DNA from: Thiomonas sp. FB-6
GTDB lineage: Bacteria > Pseudomonadota > Gammaproteobacteria > Burkholderiales > Burkholderiaceae_C
NCBI RefSeq assembly: GCF_000377645.1
Contig: NZ_KB898483.1
Span: 28,344-92,343, forward strand
Direction: 5' to 3'
DNA: 64,000 nucleotides
In this document: positions 44,717-54,097 of the stretch, in pieces
How the letters are laid out: every line of letters starts with the position of its first letter
How positions within the stretch are numbered: the stretch's first letter is position 1
The notes under the pieces: generated by a model
The model's database searches: none
What the model saw: only the letters and a program-made list of their open reading frames with translations
What the model was told of the DNA's origin: nothing
Made by a program: the position numbers and the translations under genes

Positions 44717-45187
44717 ATGAATCCCCTGGCCCAGATCCTGCCGCTGGCCCATGTTCAAGTGAGCGTCGAGGCCAGCAGCAAGAAGCGCGCCTTCGAGTTC
44801 GCGGGTCTGCTGTTCGAGAATCATCTCGGCCTGGCCCGCTCGGTGGTCACCGACAACCTGTTCGCGCGCGAGCGCCTGGGCTCCACCGGCCTGGGGCAGG
44901 GCGTGGCCATCCCCCACGGGCGCATCAAGGGCCTCAAGCAGCCCAGCGCCGCGCTGGTGCGCCTGGCGGCCCCGGTGCCCTTCGAGGCGCCAGACAACCT
45001 GCCGGTGCAGTTGCTGGTGTTCCTGCTGGTACCGGAAGCCGCCTCGGGCAAGCACCTGGAACTGCTGTCGGTGATCGCCGAGATGCTCTCCGACGACGGC
45101 TTCCGCCAGCGCATGCTCGACGCGCCCGACGCCGGCGCGCTGCACCGCCTGGTGCACGACTGGGCCACCTTGCAGCACGCCGCCTGA
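44717..45187 (+). CDS. ptsN: PTS IIA-like nitrogen regulatory protein PtsN
   Basis: A 156-residue EIIA-Ntr protein. The phosphorylatable histidine is in [35 protein letters not shown] is also conserved. It links PTS phosphorylation state to nitrogen and potassium control. It follows rpoN-hpf and precedes hprK, the usual order. Confidence 0.95.
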   Translation: MNPLAQILPLAHVQVSVEASSKKRAFEFAGLLFENHLGLARSVVTDNLFARERLGSTGLGQGVAIPHGRIKGLKQPSAALVRLAAPVPFEAPDNLPVQLLVFLLVPEAASGKHLELLSVIAEMLSDDGFRQRMLDAPDAGALHRLVHDWATLQHAA

Positions 45188-45206
45188 GCCGCCGGCCCGA
45201 GGCCCC

Positions 45207-46163
45207 TTGAAAGCCGCCACCCTTTCCGCGGACCGCCTGTTCGAAGCCAACACCTCGCTGCTCAAGTGGCGCTGGGTGGCCGGGCAGCGCAACCCGGAAC
45301 GCCGCTTCGACGACGCCGCCGTGCAGGGCGCCACCTCGGGCGCCGACCTGGTGGGCTATCTCAACTACATCCACCCCTACCGGGTGCAGATCCTCGGCTG
45401 GCGCGAGGTGCACTACCTGATGCACGCCGACGAGGCCGACAGCGGCCGGCGGGTGCGCCGCGTGGTCGGCCTGGGCCCGCCCGCGCTGGTCATCGCCGAC
45501 GGCCAGGAGGCGCCCCCGGCGCTGCTCAAGACCTGCGACGACTCGGGCATCCCGGTGTTCGTCACCGACGAGCCCGCGGCCTTCGTCATCGACGTGCTGC
45601 GCGCCTACCTGTCCAAGCTGTTCGCCAACCGCACCACCCTGCACGGGGTGTTCATGGACATCCTCGGCCTGGGCGTGCTGATCACCGGGGAATCGGGCCT
45701 GGGCAAGAGCGAACTGGGGCTGGAATTGATCTCCCGCGGCCACGGCCTGGTGGCCGACGACTGCGTGGAACTGTCGCGCGTGACCCAGAGCACCGTCGAG
45801 GGCCACTGCCCGCCGCTGCTGCAGAACCTGCTGGAAGTGCGGGGAATCGGCATTCTCGACATCCGCACCATCTTCGGCGAGACGGCGGTGCGCCGCAAGA
45901 TGCGCCTGCGCCTGATCGTGCACCTGGTGCGCCGCGACACCCAGGACCGGGATTTCGAGCGCCTGCCCACCGGCAACGTGCGTCAGGACGTGCTGGGCGT
46001 GGCCATCCGCAAGGTGCTGATCCCGGTGGAGGCCGGGCGCAACCTGGCCGTGCTGGTGGAGGCCGCGGTGCGCAATACCATCCTGCAACTGCGGGGCATC
46101 GACACCTTCAAGGAATTCCAGGACCGCCAGCGCCTGGCCATGCTCGAGGGCGGCGACGATTGA
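45207..46163 (+). CDS. hprK: HPr kinase/phosphorylase
   Basis: A 318-residue bifunctional enzyme that phosphorylates HPr on serine. P-loop [15 protein letters not shown] (about residue 153), then [10 protein letters not shown] and the signature [17 protein letters not shown]. The start is TTG 45207 ([14 protein letters not shown]), preceded by CGAGG; no ATG fits. HPr and EI are not in this window. Confidence 0.94.
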   Translation: MKAATLSADRLFEANTSLLKWRWVAGQRNPERRFDDAAVQGATSGADLVGYLNYIHPYRVQILGWREVHYLMHADEADSGRRVRRVVGLGPPALVIADGQEAPPALLKTCDDSGIPVFVTDEPAAFVIDVLRAYLSKLFANRTTLHGVFMDILGLGVLITGESGLGKSELGLELISRGHGLVADDCVELSRVTQSTVEGHCPPLLQNLLEVRGIGILDIRTIFGETAVRRKMRLRLIVHLVRRDTQDRDFERLPTGNVRQDVLGVAIRKVLIPVEAGRNLAVLVEAAVRNTILQLRGIDTFKEFQDRQRLAMLEGGDD

Positions 46164-46165
46164 TG

Positions 46166-46235
46166 GACGACCCCCACGCTCGCTGACGCTCGCTGCCCCC
46201 CGAGGGGGCCGCAGCCGCCTTGGGGCGGCCCAGCG
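46166..46235. repeat. Dispersed GC-rich intergenic repeat, copy 3
   Basis: GACCCCCACGCTCGCTGACG, a second cgctcgctg unit, then CTGCCCCCCGAGGGGG and ccgccttggggcgg. It fills the gap between the convergent hprK and fur and may serve as a bidirectional transcript end. Confidence 0.6.
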
Positions 46236-46250
46236 ACGGCTGCGCGGCGC

Positions 46251-46718
46251 CTAAGATTCGGAAACGGCCGCCGATGCGCCAGGCGCCGGGCGGTGGGGGC
46301 AGGCCTCGCGCCTGCAGGTGGCGTACAGCGCCAGCGAGTGTTCCTGCAGTTCGAAGCCTCGCTCGGCCGCGATGTTGTGCTGGCGGCGTTCGATCTCGGC
46401 GTCGACGAATTCCTCCACCCGGCCGCAGTCCAGGCACAGCAGGTGGTCGTGGTGCTTGCCTTCGTTGATCTCGAAAATCGCCTTGCCCGACTCGAAATGG
46501 GTGCGCGACAGGATGCCCGCCTGCTCGAACTGGGTGAGCACGCGGTAGACCGTGGCCAGGCCGATGTCGCGCGTCTGGTCGTTGAGCAGCTCGCGGTACA
46601 CGTCCTCGGCGGTCATGTGGCGCATCGCGCCCTTCTGGAAAATTTCCAGAATCTTCAGGCGCGGCTGGGTGACCTTCAACCCCGTGCTGCGCAGGCCTTG
46701 GGCGTTCGAGACCGTCAT
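46251..46718 (-). CDS. fur: Ferric uptake regulator
   Basis: A 155-residue Fur repressor. The N-terminal winged helix has GLKVTQPRLKILEIF and ATVYRVLTQFEQAGI; metal ligands are in EGKHHDHLLCLDCGRVEEF. The C-terminus has a second CRREACPH cysteine pair. Divergent from bamE, a widely conserved arrangement. Confidence 0.96.
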   Translation of the reverse strand: MTVSNAQGLRSTGLKVTQPRLKILEIFQKGAMRHMTAEDVYRELLNDQTRDIGLATVYRVLTQFEQAGILSRTHFESGKAIFEINEGKHHDHLLCLDCGRVEEFVDAEIERRQHNIAAERGFELQEHSLALYATCRREACPHRPAPGASAAVSES

Positions 46719-46839
46719 GGGAGTGGGGGATGTTTAGAATCAGCATGATAGTTCAGCCCATCCCGGCGCCCAAGACAAGACCCCCCAGGGTCCGGTGCCG
46801 AATCCGCGTGCCCCGGCATGCGTCCTCGACCCTCCTCCG

Positions 46840-47484
46840 ATGTTCCTGTCGCTCCTGATGGATAAACGCCCGGCGCGCAGCGCGCTGGGCAGCGCGCTGG
46901 GCCTGCTGCTCGCGCTGGGTCTGGGCGCCTGCAGCACGCAGACCCAGCAGCGCGACCTGACCAGCATGTTCAAACCCTACCGTTTCGACGTGATCCAGGG
47001 CAATTTCGTGTCGCGCGAAATGGTCGCAGAGCTCAAGCCCGGCATGTCCAAGGCCCAGGTGCGCGAGATCCTGGGCACCCCGTTGCTGCAGGACGTCTTC
47101 CACGCCGACCGCTGGGAATACGTGTTCAGCCTGCGCCAGGGCTACCACGCGCCCATCGTGCGGCGTTTCACCGTCTATTTCGACAAGGACGGCAAGCTGC
47201 TGCGCACGCAGGGCGATCCGCTGCCCTCGGAAGACCAGTTCGTCGCGCAGATCAACACCCTGCACAACGGCGGCAAGGCGCGCTCGGTGAGCCGCGAGCA
47301 ACTGCAGGCCGAGATCGCCGCCGCGCGCAAGAAGCTGGCGGACAAGGCGCCGGCCCAGGCGGCCTCCGAGCCCGGGCCGCTGACCGTGGTGGCGCCGCAG
47401 GCGGAGATCGACAAGCTGAAGGGCCTGGCGCAGCAGGCCGACCAGGGCGTGCTGTCGGGCTCGCCGCAGCCCCAGACGCCATGA
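46840..47484 (+). CDS. bamE: Outer membrane assembly lipoprotein BamE
   Basis: A 214-residue SmpA/OmlA-type lipoprotein of the BAM complex. Lipobox LGLGAC; the fold is recognised by [37 protein letters not shown] and [15 protein letters not shown]. The C-terminal extension of about 90 residues is longer than in E. coli. Start ATG 46840 or 46858. Its stop overlaps dapB (ATGA). Confidence 0.93.
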   Translation: MFLSLLMDKRPARSALGSALGLLLALGLGACSTQTQQRDLTSMFKPYRFDVIQGNFVSREMVAELKPGMSKAQVREILGTPLLQDVFHADRWEYVFSLRQGYHAPIVRRFTVYFDKDGKLLRTQGDPLPSEDQFVAQINTLHNGGKARSVSREQLQAEIAAARKKLADKAPAQAASEPGPLTVVAPQAEIDKLKGLAQQADQGVLSGSPQPQTP

Positions 47485-48302
47485 GCGGGAGTGCCGCGAA
47501 GCACCGGGTGGCCATCGCCGGCTGCGGCGGGCGCATGGGCCGCGCACTGATCGAGGCCACCATGGCGGCCCCCGATTGCGTGCTCAGCGGCGCGCTGGCG
47601 CGCGCCGGCTCGGCGCTGCTCGGGCAGGACGCCGGCGCGGCGCTGGGCCTGCACACCGGCGTGCAGGTGCTCGCCGACCCCCGCCAGGGGCTGTCCGGCT
47701 CGCAGTGCCTGATCGACTTCACCCGCCCCCAGGCCACGCTGGAGCACCTCGACGTGTGCGAGAGCCTGGGCCTGGCGATGGTCATCGGCACCACCGGCTT
47801 CGACCCCGTCGGGCTGCGGCGCATCGACGAGGCGGCACGGCGCATTCCCATCGTGTTCTCGCCCAACATGAGCGTAGGGGTGAACGTGGTGCTCAAGCTG
47901 CTGGAGCAGGCCGGACAGGCGCTGGCCACCGGCTTCGACATCGAGATCATCGAGGCCCACCATCGCCACAAGGTCGACGCGCCCTCCGGCACCGCCCTGA
48001 AGATGGGCGAGGCCGTGGCGCGCGCGGCCGGGCGCGACCTGGCGCGCGACGCCGTCTGGTCGCGCCACGGCCACACCGGCGAGCGCGAGGCCGGCTCCAT
48101 CGGTTTCTCGGTGGTGCGCGGCGGCGACATCGTGGGCGACCACACGGTGCTGTTCGCCGGCACCGGCGAGCGCATCGAGATCACCCACAAATCGAGCAGC
48201 CGCGCCACCTACGCCGAAGGCAGCCTGCGCGCGGTGCGCTTCCTGGCGGGCCGTGCGCCGGGCCTGTACGACATGCACGACGTGCTCGGGCTGAAGGCCT
48301 GA
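47481..48302 (+). CDS. dapB: 4-hydroxy-tetrahydrodipicolinate reductase
   Basis: A 273-residue NAD(P)H-dependent reductase of lysine and diaminopimelate synthesis. The nucleotide loop is [15 protein letters not shown]; the catalytic signature is [25 protein letters not shown]-like [12 protein letters not shown] is also seen. Four-base overlap with bamE. Confidence 0.96.
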   Translation: MSGSAAKHRVAIAGCGGRMGRALIEATMAAPDCVLSGALARAGSALLGQDAGAALGLHTGVQVLADPRQGLSGSQCLIDFTRPQATLEHLDVCESLGLAMVIGTTGFDPVGLRRIDEAARRIPIVFSPNMSVGVNVVLKLLEQAGQALATGFDIEIIEAHHRHKVDAPSGTALKMGEAVARAAGRDLARDAVWSRHGHTGEREAGSIGFSVVRGGDIVGDHTVLFAGTGERIEITHKSSSRATYAEGSLRAVRFLAGRAPGLYDMHDVLGLKA

Positions 48303-48330
48303 GCGCGCGCCGCCACCGCCGCCGACTCCG

Positions 48331-48984
48331 ATGCACATGGCCCCGATCTCGGCGCTGCAGGGCGATGCGCTGATGCAGGCCGTTGCGGCGGCGCTGCTGG
48401 CCATGTCGATGGCCAGCTGGTTCGTCATCTTCTGGAAGACCGCGCTGCTGTGGCGCTGCGCGCGCAGCGTGCCGCGCGCCATCGCCGCGTTCTGGGCGGC
48501 GCCCTCGCGCGAGCAGGCCTCGGCCGCCGCGCGGCAGGCAGACCCCGAGGGCCCCGCGGCGGCGCTGGCCGAGCGCTGCCGCCAGCTGGAACAACCCGAG
48601 GGCCACGCCTGGCAGGCCCAGGCCGACCGCGTGCGCCGCGAACTGCGCGACGCGCTGGACGCGGGCAGCCGGCGCCTGCATGCGGGCCACGTGCTGCTGG
48701 CCAGCGTGGGCAGCACGGCCCCCTTCGTGGGCCTGTTCGGGACCGTCTGGGGCATCTACCACGCGCTGGGCACGATCTCGGCGCTGCAACAGGTGGGCGT
48801 GGACAAGATCGCCGGCCCGGTCGGCGACACCCTGGTCATGACCGCGGCGGGGCTGGCGGTGGCCATTCCCGCGGTGCTGGCCTACAACGCGCTGGGCAAG
48901 CGCGCCCGCGCGCTGGACGCCCAGCTCGAGGGCTTCGCGCTGGACCTGCAGCACCTGCTGGCCGGAGGCGGGCCCGGCGCCTGA
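48331..48984 (+). CDS. MotA/TolQ/ExbB family proton-channel protein
   Basis: A 217-residue inner-membrane protein with three hydrophobic segments: one near the N-terminus (AAALLAMSMASWFVIFW), a long cytoplasmic loop, then VLLASVGSTAPFVGLFGTVW with GIYHAL, and LVMTAAGLAVAIPAVLAYNAL. These are diagnostic of ExbB/TolQ. An ExbD/TolR partner would normally follow, but arginase starts eight bases later. Confidence 0.88.
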   Translation: MHMAPISALQGDALMQAVAAALLAMSMASWFVIFWKTALLWRCARSVPRAIAAFWAAPSREQASAAARQADPEGPAAALAERCRQLEQPEGHAWQAQADRVRRELRDALDAGSRRLHAGHVLLASVGSTAPFVGLFGTVWGIYHALGTISALQQVGVDKIAGPVGDTLVMTAAGLAVAIPAVLAYNALGKRARALDAQLEGFALDLQHLLAGGGPGA

Positions 48985-48991
48985 GAACCCC

Positions 48992-49918
48992 ATGCCCGCG
49001 CCGCGTGCCGTCCGCCTCATCGGTGCCCCCACCGACATCGGCGCCGGCGTGCGGGGCGCCTCCATGGGGCCGGAGGCGCTGCGCGTGGCGGGACTGGCGC
49101 CGGCCCTGCAGGCGCTGGGCCTGCGCGTGCACGACGCCGGCAACCTGGCCGGGCCCGGCAACCCCTGGGAGAGCCCGCGCGACGGCTGGCGCCACCTGGA
49201 GCAGGTGGTGCAATGGAACCGCGCGGTGCGCGACGCCGTCGCCGAGGCGCTGGGCGCGGGCGAATTGCCCATGCTGCTGGGCGGCGACCACTGCCTGGCC
49301 TTCGGCTCCATTGCCGCCGTGGCCGCGCATTGCGCCGCCACGCAGCGCGAGCTGCGGGTGCTGTGGCTGGACGCCCACGCCGACTTCAACACCTCCGAGA
49401 CCACGCCCAGCGGCAACCTGCACGGCATGCCCCTGGCCTGCCTGTGCGGCATGGGCCCGGAGCCGCTGCTCGGCCTGGGCGCCGGGCGTCCGGTGCTGCG
49501 GCCGCAGCAGCTGCGCCTGCTGGGCGTGCGCAGCGTGGACGAACTCGAGCGCCGCCTGCTGCGCAGCCACCATGTGCACGTGGACGACATGCGCGCCATC
49601 GACGAACAAGGCATGCGCACGGTGGTGCAGCGCATGCTCGAGGGCGTGGACGCGCAAACCCACGTGCACCTGAGCCTGGACGTGGACTTCCTCGACCCCG
49701 ACACGGCCCCCGGGGTGGGCACCACCGTGCGCGGCGGCCCGACCTGGCGCGAGGCGCAGCTGTGCATGGAAATGCTGGCCGACCGAGGCTGCGTGGGCTC
49801 CATCGACGTGGTCGAGCTCAATCCCGCGCTGGACCTGCGCAACCGCAGCGCCGAGGCGCTGGTGGAATTGCTGCAAAGCCTGTTCGGGCGCTCCACGCTG
49901 CTGCGCAGCCCGGACTGA
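48992..49918 (+). CDS. rocF: Arginase
   Basis: A 308-residue ureohydrolase splitting arginine into ornithine and urea. Metal motifs are LLGGDHCLAFGS, LDAHADFNT and SLDVDFLDPDTAPGVGT. The order GAPTDIGAGVRGASMGPEALR at the N-terminus fits arginase rather than agmatinase. It starts eight bases after the ExbB-like gene, so probably in the same transcript. Ornithine and glutamate chemistry links it to proA nearby. Confidence 0.92.
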   Translation: MPAPRAVRLIGAPTDIGAGVRGASMGPEALRVAGLAPALQALGLRVHDAGNLAGPGNPWESPRDGWRHLEQVVQWNRAVRDAVAEALGAGELPMLLGGDHCLAFGSIAAVAAHCAATQRELRVLWLDAHADFNTSETTPSGNLHGMPLACLCGMGPEPLLGLGAGRPVLRPQQLRLLGVRSVDELERRLLRSHHVHVDDMRAIDEQGMRTVVQRMLEGVDAQTHVHLSLDVDFLDPDTAPGVGTTVRGGPTWREAQLCMEMLADRGCVGSIDVVELNPALDLRNRSAEALVELLQSLFGRSTLLRSPD

Positions 49919-50081
49919 AACGCTGGCGAGGCGGCGACCCGCGGCACACGCACCATTCCGGGGCGTCCTGTACGAAGAAGGTGCGTCACGGCCTGCTGAA
50001 ATCCCCGAAATGGTGCTTTCGCGCGAGGCACGGCGCGCAGCCGGGCATCTACGCACTCGAACGGAGCATCGCGCACGGTTT

Positions 50082-50097
50082 TGGAACGCTTCTTGCT
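50082..50097 (+). promoter_or_regulatory. Sigma-54 promoter of amtB
   Basis: TGGAACG (50082-50088), four bases, TTGCT (50093-50097): matches the -24/-12 consensus TGGCACG-N4-TTGCW at all but one base, with exact spacing, 60 bases before the amtB ATG. GGTGC/GCACC half-sites at 49950-50030 could be NtrC-type enhancer sites, but no full site is clear. Confidence 0.75.
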
Positions 50098-50156
50098 TCA
50101 TGGCGGGGCTTTCGTCCACATGGTGGTGCAACGCACCCGTCCGGAGCCTTCCTCCC

Positions 50157-51356
50157 ATGCAAGCCCTGCAAACCAGCGCCAACGTGCTGTTCCTGCTTCT
50201 CGGCGCCATCCTGGTGCTGTTCATGCACGCCGGATTCGCCTTCCTGGAACTCGGCACGGTGCGCCGCAAGAACCAGGTCAACGCCCTGGTGAAGATCCTC
50301 ACCGACTTCTCGGTGGCCACGCTGGCCTATTACTTCGTCGGCTACGCCATCGCCTACGGCATCAGCTTCCTGTCGCCCGCCCCCCAGCTCAACCTGGACG
50401 ACGGGCTGGCGCTGACCCGCTTCTTCTTCCTGCTCACCTTCGCGGCGGCGGTGCCGGCCATCATCTCCGGCGGCATCGCCGAGCGCGCCAAGTTCTACCC
50501 CCAGCTGCTGGCCACCGCCATCATCGTGGCCCTGGTCTATCCGGTGTTCGAGGGAGCCATGTGGGGCCAGCGCTTCGGCGTGCAGGCCTGGTTCCAGTCG
50601 GTGTTCGGCGCGCAGTTCCACGACTTCGCCGGCTCCATCGTGGTGCACGCCATGGGCGGCTGGCTGGCGCTGCCGGCGGTGCTGCTGCTGGGCGCGCGCA
50701 AGGGGCGCTACCGCGACGGGCGCGTGAACCCGCACCCGCCGTCCAGCATTCCCTTCCTGGCGCTGGGGTCGTGGATCCTGGTCGTGGGCTGGTTCGGCTT
50801 CAACGTGATGAGCGCGCAAAGCGTCACCAAGATCTCCGGACTGGTCGCGGTGAACTCGCTGATGGCCATGGTCGGCGGCACCCTGGCCGCGCTGATCGCC
50901 GGGCGCAACGACCCGGGCTTCGTCTACAACGGCCCGCTGGCCGGGCTGGTGGCCGTGTGCGCCGGCTCGGACCTGATGCACCCGGTGGGCGCGCTGATCA
51001 CCGGCGCGGTGGCCGGCTGGCTGTTCGTGCGCATGTTCACCCTCACCCAGAACCGCCTGCGCATCGACGACGTGCTGGGGGTGTGGCCCCTGCACGGGCT
51101 GTGCGGCACCTGGGGCGGCATCGCCGCGGGCATTTTCGGGCAGACCGCGCTGGGCGGCCTGGGCGGCATCAGCCTGGGTGCGCAACTGGTGGGCACGCTG
51201 GCCGCGGTGGCCTGGGCGCTGCTCGGGGGCACCGTGGTCTACGGCCTGCTCAAGCTCACCATGGGCCTGCGCCTGGACGCCGAGGCCGAATTCGACGGCG
51301 CCGACCTGTCCATCCACCAGATCACCTCGACGCCCGAACGCGAAGTCAGCTGGTGA
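50157..51356 (+). CDS. amtB: Ammonium transporter
   Basis: A 399-residue Amt-family channel with about eleven membrane segments. The pore histidines are in [15 protein letters not shown] and [27 protein letters not shown] and [14 protein letters not shown] are conserved. The C-terminal tail ([24 protein letters not shown]) is the part that binds PII proteins. No glnK is adjacent. ATG 50157 follows the sigma-54 promoter. Confidence 0.94.
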   Translation: MQALQTSANVLFLLLGAILVLFMHAGFAFLELGTVRRKNQVNALVKILTDFSVATLAYYFVGYAIAYGISFLSPAPQLNLDDGLALTRFFFLLTFAAAVPAIISGGIAERAKFYPQLLATAIIVALVYPVFEGAMWGQRFGVQAWFQSVFGAQFHDFAGSIVVHAMGGWLALPAVLLLGARKGRYRDGRVNPHPPSSIPFLALGSWILVVGWFGFNVMSAQSVTKISGLVAVNSLMAMVGGTLAALIAGRNDPGFVYNGPLAGLVAVCAGSDLMHPVGALITGAVAGWLFVRMFTLTQNRLRIDDVLGVWPLHGLCGTWGGIAAGIFGQTALGGLGGISLGAQLVGTLAAVAWALLGGTVVYGLLKLTMGLRLDAEAEFDGADLSIHQITSTPEREVSW

Positions 51357-51474
51357 GGCCCCCACCGCGGCGCGCCGGCGCCCGCGGGCGTACGCCGCGT
51401 TGACGCGGCGCAACGTGCCCCGCACCGCGGCGCCCGCAGTTTGCGACAATGCGCGTTCGAGCAGGAATCCCTCC

Positions 51475-52767
51475 ATGAACAGCGCCGCCGGCAACATCCA
51501 CCTCCTGATGACCGACCTGGGCGTGCGCGCGCGCAGCGCCTCGCGGGCCATGGCGCGCGCCGGCACGGCCGAGAAGAACCGCGCGCTTCTGGACCTGGCG
51601 GGCATCCTGCGCGCGCAGGCCCCGGCCTTGCGCGAGGCCAACCGCGAGGACCTGCAGGCCGCCCGCGAGGCCGGGCTGGAACCCGCCTTCGTCGACCGCC
51701 TGCAGCTTGGCGACAAGGTGCTGGAGCAGATGGCCCAGTCCTGCGAGCAGGTGGCCGCGCTGCCCGACCCCATCGGCGAGATGACCGATCTGCGCCGCCG
51801 GCCCAGCGGCATCACGGTCGGGCGCATGCGCGTGCCTCTGGGCGTGTTCGGCATGATTTTCGAGAGCCGGCCGAACGTGACCATCGAAGCCGCCGGCCTG
51901 GCCATCAAGTCGGGCAACGCGGTGATCCTGCGCGGCGGCTCGGAGGCTATCCACAGCAACCGCGCGCTGGCCGCCTGCGTGGCACAGGCCCTGCAGGGCG
52001 CCGGGCTGCCGGGCGACGCGGTGCAACTGGTGCCGGTGACCGACCGCGCCGCGGTGGGCGAACTCATCACCATGCCCCAGTACGTGGACGTGATCATTCC
52101 CCGCGGCGGCAAGGGCCTGATCGAGCGCATCAGCGCCGAGGCGCGCGTGCCCGTGATCAAGCACCTCGACGGCAACTGCCACGTCTACGTGGACGACACG
52201 GTGGACCTGGACATGGCGCTGAAGGTCACCGACAACTCCAAGACCCAGCGCTACAGCCCCTGCAACGCCGCGGAATCGCTGCTGGTGGCGCGCGCCAGCG
52301 CCGAAGGCTTCCTGCCGCGCATCGGCGCCGTGTTCGCGTCCAAGGGCGTGGAAATGCGCTGCTGCCCGCGAAGCCGGGCGCTGCTGGAGGCGGTGCCCGG
52401 CGCGGCCGCGCTGCTGCGCGACGCGGTGGAGGCCGACTGGAGCACCGAATTCCTGGCCCCGATCATTTCCATCAAGATCGTCGAAGGCCTGGACGAGGCC
52501 ATCGAGCACATCAACCGCTACGGCTCGCAACACACCGATACGATCCTGACCAGCCAGCACCAGCATGCGATGCGCTTCCTGCGGGAAGTGGATTCCGCGG
52601 CCGTGATGGTCAATGCCTCCACCCGCTTCAGCGACGGCTTCGAGTTCGGGCTGGGTGCCGAGATCGGCATTTCCACCGACAAGTTCCACGCACGCGGCCC
52701 GGTCGGCCTGGAGGGCCTCACCAGCCAGAAGTGGATGGTGCTGGGCGACGGCCAGGTGCGCGGCTGA
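51475..52767 (+). CDS. proA: Gamma-glutamyl phosphate reductase
   Basis: A 430-residue NADPH-dependent enzyme of proline synthesis. The nucleotide region has [16 protein letters not shown]; the catalytic cysteine is in [34 protein letters not shown] is the family C-terminal signature. ATG 51475 has GCAGGAA upstream. Confidence 0.97.
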   Translation: MNSAAGNIHLLMTDLGVRARSASRAMARAGTAEKNRALLDLAGILRAQAPALREANREDLQAAREAGLEPAFVDRLQLGDKVLEQMAQSCEQVAALPDPIGEMTDLRRRPSGITVGRMRVPLGVFGMIFESRPNVTIEAAGLAIKSGNAVILRGGSEAIHSNRALAACVAQALQGAGLPGDAVQLVPVTDRAAVGELITMPQYVDVIIPRGGKGLIERISAEARVPVIKHLDGNCHVYVDDTVDLDMALKVTDNSKTQRYSPCNAAESLLVARASAEGFLPRIGAVFASKGVEMRCCPRSRALLEAVPGAAALLRDAVEADWSTEFLAPIISIKIVEGLDEAIEHINRYGSQHTDTILTSQHQHAMRFLREVDSAAVMVNASTRFSDGFEFGLGAEIGISTDKFHARGPVGLEGLTSQKWMVLGDGQVRG

Positions 52768-52779
52768 GCCCCCCACGCC

Positions 52780-53070
52780 ATGCGCCATCCCGACCACCTC
52801 GCCGGCATCCTCACGCTGCCCACGCTGCTGCGCCTGAGCGCGGCGCTGGGCAGCGGCATGGGCGTGATCAGCGGCCTCGTCGCGCTGTACGCGTACCGCC
52901 ACGAACTGGGCCTGGCCCAGGCGCCGGGCGTGCTGCTCGGCGGCGTGTTGTTCAACGCGCTGGCCTTGATGTTCGCCACGCTGCTGGGCTACTGGCCCTA
53001 CCGCGCGCTGGCGCGGCGCCGCCGCTTCGGCCTGCACCGCCTGAGCGTGTACCTGCTGGCGGCCGATTGA
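52780..53070 (+). CDS. Small membrane protein, uncharacterised
   Basis: A 96-residue protein with two membrane segments (LSAALGSGMGVISGLVALYAY and GVLLGGVLFNALALMFATLLGYW) and a basic C-terminus. I recognise no family. It starts 13 bases after proA and may share its transcript. Confidence 0.65.
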   Translation: MRHPDHLAGILTLPTLLRLSAALGSGMGVISGLVALYAYRHELGLAQAPGVLLGGVLFNALALMFATLLGYWPYRALARRRRFGLHRLSVYLLAAD

Positions 53071-53098
53071 AACGCCGCCCCACGAGGAGATCCGCCCC

Positions 53099-53566
53099 AT
53101 GAATCCACGCGACCGCCTGCGCCTGCTGGGCGCCGGACTCGCCGGCCTCGGCGCCGCGCCGCTGGCGCGGGCCCAGGAGCAGGGGCCGGTCACGGCCAAG
53201 CCGATCTCCAGCCAGCCATGGAAGGTGGTGATGCAGATCAGCGTGGACCTGGAACAGGCCTACGAAGGCCTGATCAACATCCAGAACGTGCTCGAGCTCG
53301 ACCCGAAGATGCAGTTCGTCGTGGTGGGCTACGGCAAGGCCATCCGCTTCCTGCTCAACGGCGCCAAGGCCCCGACGGGAGCGGCCTTCTCGGGCATCAT
53401 CGGCGCGCTGGCCAACCAGGGGGTGCAGTTCCGGGCCTGCCAGAACACCCTGACCTTCCTGAAGATCCCCAGCAGCGAACTGGTGCTGGAGGCGACCACG
53501 GTACCCGCCGGGGTGTACGAGATCATCCGTCTGCAATCCGAGGGCTGGTATTACCTGAAGCCGTAA
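53099..53566 (+). CDS. Exported DsrE/DsrF-like protein (paralog 2)
   Basis: A 155-residue DsrE-like protein with a signal peptide (RLLGAGLAGLGAAPLARA). The domain has VVMQISVDLEQAYEGLIN, MQFVVVGYGKAIRFLL and the cysteine motif FRACQNTL, ending GWYYLKP. It shares the layout of the proteins at 731-1216 and 53625-54089. GAGGAG precedes ATG 53099. Likely periplasmic, function unknown; a sulfur-carrier role is family-based inference. Confidence 0.8.
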   Translation: MNPRDRLRLLGAGLAGLGAAPLARAQEQGPVTAKPISSQPWKVVMQISVDLEQAYEGLINIQNVLELDPKMQFVVVGYGKAIRFLLNGAKAPTGAAFSGIIGALANQGVQFRACQNTLTFLKIPSSELVLEATTVPAGVYEIIRLQSEGWYYLKP

Positions 53567-53624
53567 CATCAAGTTACCGCCGCATCCGCGGCGTATCGCG
53601 AAGCCTCGCGTTCAGGAGACTGCC

Positions 53625-54089
53625 ATGCCCGACCCCATTTCATCGCGCCGCAAGGCGCTGCTCGCATCCGCCGCGGCCGGTGCCGCCACGCTGGCCGCGG
53701 CTGGCGCGGCCCGCGCCGCCACCGACTCCAAGGGCCCCGTGCACGTCGTCTATCACATCACCCAGGGCAACACGCAGGCCTCGCGCGCCCTGGCCAACGT
53801 GCGCAACCACCTGGCGGCCGACCCCACCGCGAAAATCGTCGTGGTGGGCAACGGCGCCGGCATCGATTTCCTGCTCAATGACGCGAAGGATGCCAACGGC
53901 GCCGAGTACGCCGGCAACGTCGGCGACCTGGCCGGGCGCGGCGTGTCCTTCCGCGTGTGCGAGAACACCCTGAGCAACCGCAAGATCTCCAAGGACCAGG
54001 TGCTGCTCGACGCCACCACGGTGCCCTCCGGAGTGGTCGAGGCCGCGACCCTGCAGTACCGCGAAGGCTACGCCTACATCTCGCCCTGA
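53625..54089 (+). CDS. Exported DsrE/DsrF-like protein (paralog 3, Tat-type signal)
   Basis: A 154-residue DsrE-like protein whose N-terminus SSRRKALLASAAAGAATLAA looks like a Tat signal. The domain includes VHVVYHITQGNTQASRAL, AKIVVVGNGAGIDFLL and the cysteine motif FRVCENTL, ending GYAYISP. AGGAG precedes ATG 53625. It lies 58 bases after paralog 2; the pair looks like a tandem duplication that diverged in export route. Confidence 0.8.
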   Translation: MPDPISSRRKALLASAAAGAATLAAAGAARAATDSKGPVHVVYHITQGNTQASRALANVRNHLAADPTAKIVVVGNGAGIDFLLNDAKDANGAEYAGNVGDLAGRGVSFRVCENTLSNRKISKDQVLLDATTVPSGVVEAATLQYREGYAYISP

Positions 54090-54097
54090 AGCGGACC

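Noticed and set aside
49940..50030. NtrC enhancer sites upstream of amtB
   Set aside because: Only isolated GCACC/GGTGC half-sites at irregular distances; no full dyad.
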